The notes below the pieces were generated by a model. It saw nothing but the letters and a program-made list of their open reading frames with translations, was not told the DNA's origin and searched no databases. From Parcubacteria group bacterium RIFCSPHIGHO2_01_FULL_47_10b (GTDB taxonomy: Bacteria; Patescibacteriota; Minisyncoccia; 2-01-FULL-47-10), in contig MHXC01000029.1 in NCBI GenBank assembly GCA_001824325.1, positions 1,127 to 7,546 on the forward strand: a DNA stretch of 6,420 nucleotides, written 5' to 3'. A program made the position numbers and the translations under genes. This document shows, in pieces, positions 4,403 to 6,420 of this stretch (the stretch's first letter is position 1; each line of letters starts with the position of its first letter).

Positions 4403-6205
4403 ATGGAAATTCGAAACATCGCAATTATCGCACACGTTGACCACGGCAAAACCACAATGACCGACGCCATTTTGCGTCAAAACGGTGCGGCGGACAACAG
4501 TTTTAGCATGGACAGCAACGCACTCGAAAAAGAGCGCGGCATTACGATCTACTCAAAAAATGCATCCCTGCCGTATAAAGGCACCAAAATTAACATTGTA
4601 GACACGCCGGGACACGCAGATTTCGGGTCAGAAGTTGAGCGCGTGTTGCGCTCGATCGATTCAGTGCTTCTCGTAGTAGACGCGCAAGAAGGCCCTATGC
4701 CCCAGACACGCTTTGTGCTCAAAAAATCACTGGAGCTCGGTTTGCGGCCAATAGTGGTAATTAACAAAATAGATAAGCCAGCAGCAAATCCGCATAAAAC
4801 ACATGAGGAAGTGTTTGAGCTTTTTGCGGAATTGGGCGCCACTGAAGAACAACTAGACTTTCCGACGATTTACGCCATAGGCCGAGACGGCATTGCCAAA
4901 CGTAAGCTCGAAGACGAATCAAAAGACATGACGCCGCTTTTGGACCTGATACTCGAGCATGTACCTAATGCTGCGAAAAACACCGAGCCCGCGTTCACTG
5001 CCCAACCATTTAACTTGGCCTATGACAATTACTTGGGTCGCCTCGCCATTGTGCGCGTGTATAGCGGCGCTATAAAGTCTGGTGAGCGAGTTTTTGTGAA
5101 GAAGCATGACGGCCACGTAGAAGAGCAGACAATCACTAAGCTATTTACGTTCCTCGGCACCAGCCGCGTAGACGCTGAACAAGTAACTGTTGGCGACATT
5201 GCGCTTATAGCCGGTCTTCCAACAATATATATCGGCGATACCATAACGAACGATGCTCACAAGCCATTACTCGAAGCAATTGCCGTTGACGAGCCCACGA
5301 TTAAGCTTGAATTTTTGATAAATAACTCGCCATTTGGCGGCCGCGAGGGGAAATTCGTGACGAGTAGGCAATTGCGCGAACGGCTCGAGCGAGAACTCGA
5401 AGTGAACGTGGGATTACGAGTGGACTTCGAAGGCGAGAACTCGGATCGATTTATGGTGTTTGGACGCGGGGAACTGCATATCGCAATTCTCGTTGAAAAC
5501 ATGCGGCGCGAAGGGTATGAGTTACAACTATCGCAGCCCGAAGTTATTACGAAAGAAATCGACGGCGTTTTACAAGAACCATTCGAGGAATTGGTTATCG
5601 ATATTCCTTCAGAAGCGCAGGGTACCGTGATTAACCGTCTCGGCCCCCGCGGCGTTCACATGACGCATATGCAAAACCACGGCAATCGCGTGGTGATGAC
5701 ATTCGAAGGCCCCAGCCGTGGGTTATTCGGCTATCGCAGCCGGTTCATCATTGATACACGCGGAGAGGGTATATTGGCGCACCGTGTCATCGGCTATCGG
5801 CCGCACGTGGGCGAAATCCAGCGACAGGAAGTAGGCTCAATGATTTCGCAAGAAACGGGCAAGGCACTGGCATATTCGCTTGATAATTTGCAGACCCGCG
5901 GAACTTTATATATCCCCGCGAACACCGAGGTCTATGAAGGCATGGTTATTGGCAATACATCCAAAGGCGAGCAGCTGACCGTTAACCCTATTAAAGGGAA
6001 GCAGCTCACCAATATGCGCTCGAAAGGTTCAGACGACGCCATCAAACTGACGCCACACCTTCCGATTACTATCGAAACAGGGCTTGAAGTCATGGCAAAC
6101 GATGAATATTTGGAGGTAACGCCCACGGGCGTACGATTGCGTAAACAACTCTTAAGTAAGCTCGATCGCGCCAAAGCGAGTCGGCGACAAGAATATAGCT
6201 CCTAA
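4403..6205 (+). CDS. typA: translational GTPase TypA/BipA
   Basis: This is a 600-residue translation-factor GTPase of the EF-G/LepA class. It binds the ribosomal A-site region and in other bacteria supports ribosome assembly and stress growth. GTPase motifs: G1 AHVDHGKT (10-17), G2 RGITI (45-49), G3 DTPGH (67-71), G4 NKID (121-124). The G5 position reads YAIGRDG (157-163), where E. coli BipA has YASALNG. A beta-barrel domain II follows (about 200-290). Domain III contains the family signature SPFGGREGKFVTSRQL (from about 309) and GRGELHIAILVENMRREG. The domain V-like part has PSRGLFGYRSRF (about 437-448), and the BipA-specific C-terminal domain runs to residue 600. Length is close to the usual 605-615. 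The ATG is fixed by the conserved MEIRNIAIIAHVDHGKTT N-terminus. No Shine-Dalgarno sequence is visible. Stop TAA is followed at once by TAG. A gene for an RG-rich protein follows 26 nt later. Confidence 0.97.
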   Translation: MEIRNIAIIAHVDHGKTTMTDAILRQNGAADNSFSMDSNALEKERGITIYSKNASLPYKGTKINIVDTPGHADFGSEVERVLRSIDSVLLVVDAQEGPMPQTRFVLKKSLELGLRPIVVINKIDKPAANPHKTHEEVFELFAELGATEEQLDFPTIYAIGRDGIAKRKLEDESKDMTPLLDLILEHVPNAAKNTEPAFTAQPFNLAYDNYLGRLAIVRVYSGAIKSGERVFVKKHDGHVEEQTITKLFTFLGTSRVDAEQVTVGDIALIAGLPTIYIGDTITNDAHKPLLEAIAVDEPTIKLEFLINNSPFGGREGKFVTSRQLRERLERELEVNVGLRVDFEGENSDRFMVFGRGELHIAILVENMRREGYELQLSQPEVITKEIDGVLQEPFEELVIDIPSEAQGTVINRLGPRGVHMTHMQNHGNRVVMTFEGPSRGLFGYRSRFIIDTRGEGILAHRVIGYRPHVGEIQRQEVGSMISQETGKALAYSLDNLQTRGTLYIPANTEVYEGMVIGNTSKGEQLTVNPIKGKQLTNMRSKGSDDAIKLTPHLPITIETGLEVMANDEYLEVTPTGVRLRKQLLSKLDRAKASRRQEYSS

Positions 6206-6231
6206 TAGTGCGAAGAGCACACAGTAACATT

Positions 6232-6420
6232 ATGCGACGTTATTCAACTTTCAATAGACCCAGACAAAAATTATCAAAACCCTCACGCTATCGCGGCGGT
6301 GCCGCAGGACGCGGACGAAGCGGTGGTGGCGGTGGCTTTGGCGGCTATGGTGGTCGCGGCCGCGGCAAAGCTCCAACTATTGACATCCCCCACTATATTA
6401 TCCAAGCCGCAGCTCAAGTT
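6232..6420 (+). CDS. N-terminus of RG-rich protein, probably DEAD-box RNA helicase (partial)
   Basis: A frame opens with ATG at 6232 and runs to the window end without a stop, giving 63 residues. Residues 1-20 are basic (MRRYSTFNRPRQ). Residues 21-45 are low-complexity Gly/Arg with Phe and Tyr (SGGGGGFGGYGG, GRGRGK), an RGG/RG-type RNA-binding or disordered tail. Then a sequence that looks folded begins (APTIDIPHYIIQAAAQV). DEAD-box helicases of Patescibacteria, as I recall them, often start with such a tail followed by a short motif ahead of the helicase core, so that is the best guess; no helicase motif lies inside the window. Other RG-rich RNA-binding proteins are possible. It follows typA by 26 nt with no terminator between, only a 4-bp hairpin (GTGC/GCAC, 6208-6220), so co-transcription is likely. 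Confidence 0.6.
   Translation, partial: MRRYSTFNRPRQKLSKPSRYRGGAAGRGRSGGGGGFGGYGGRGRGKAPTIDIPHYIIQAAAQV

Overview
The window looks like a chromosomal stretch of a Candidate Phyla Radiation (Patescibacteria, probably Parcubacteria-like) genome. That placement is inference. It rests on a two-gene pair of a MerR-type HTH fused to a GHKL ATPase plus a DUF4325/STAS-like protein, on an orphan RelE/BECR-like small protein of a kind I associate with this group, on a helicase-like protein with an RG-rich N-terminus, and on tight spacing. TGA terminates one gene (4236-4238), so the recoded-TGA candidate phyla are unlikely. All seven start codons are ATG and none has a convincing Shine-Dalgarno sequence at the usual distance.

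Layout. 1-214 is non-coding: a possible leftward promoter, a structured RNA with pseudoknot potential (92-150) and an intrinsic terminator (174-202) ending 12 nt before the next start codon. 215-625 (+) encodes a small basic RelE/BECR-like protein. It converges on a Fic protein gene (1796-696, -), and the two share an imperfect hairpin (622-692) likely to terminate transcription from both sides. Upstream of fic, on the same strand, lies a MOP-superfamily flippase (3171-1876, -). fic has its own well-formed promoter in the 79-nt gap.

Divergent from the flippase is the regulatory pair: MerR-HTH/GHKL ATPase (3208-3930, +) and the STAS-like protein (3945-4238, +). The MerR-side promoter carries a dyad exactly in its -35/-10 spacer and a direct repeat that overlaps the flippase start. 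A 164-nt gap follows, containing a weak terminator, a -10 box, a terminator-like hairpin and a 19-codon Arg-rich upstream ORF. Then comes typA/bipA (4403-6205, +) and the beginning of an RG-rich protein, probably a DEAD-box RNA helicase (6232 to the window end).

Function. typA and the helicase-like gene suggest a ribosome/RNA-related unit. The flippase serves the cell envelope. The MerR/ATPase plus STAS-like pair resembles a partner-switching module with an added DNA-binding domain and is the least understood part. No CRISPR array, tRNA, rRNA, insertion sequence or attachment site was recognised.
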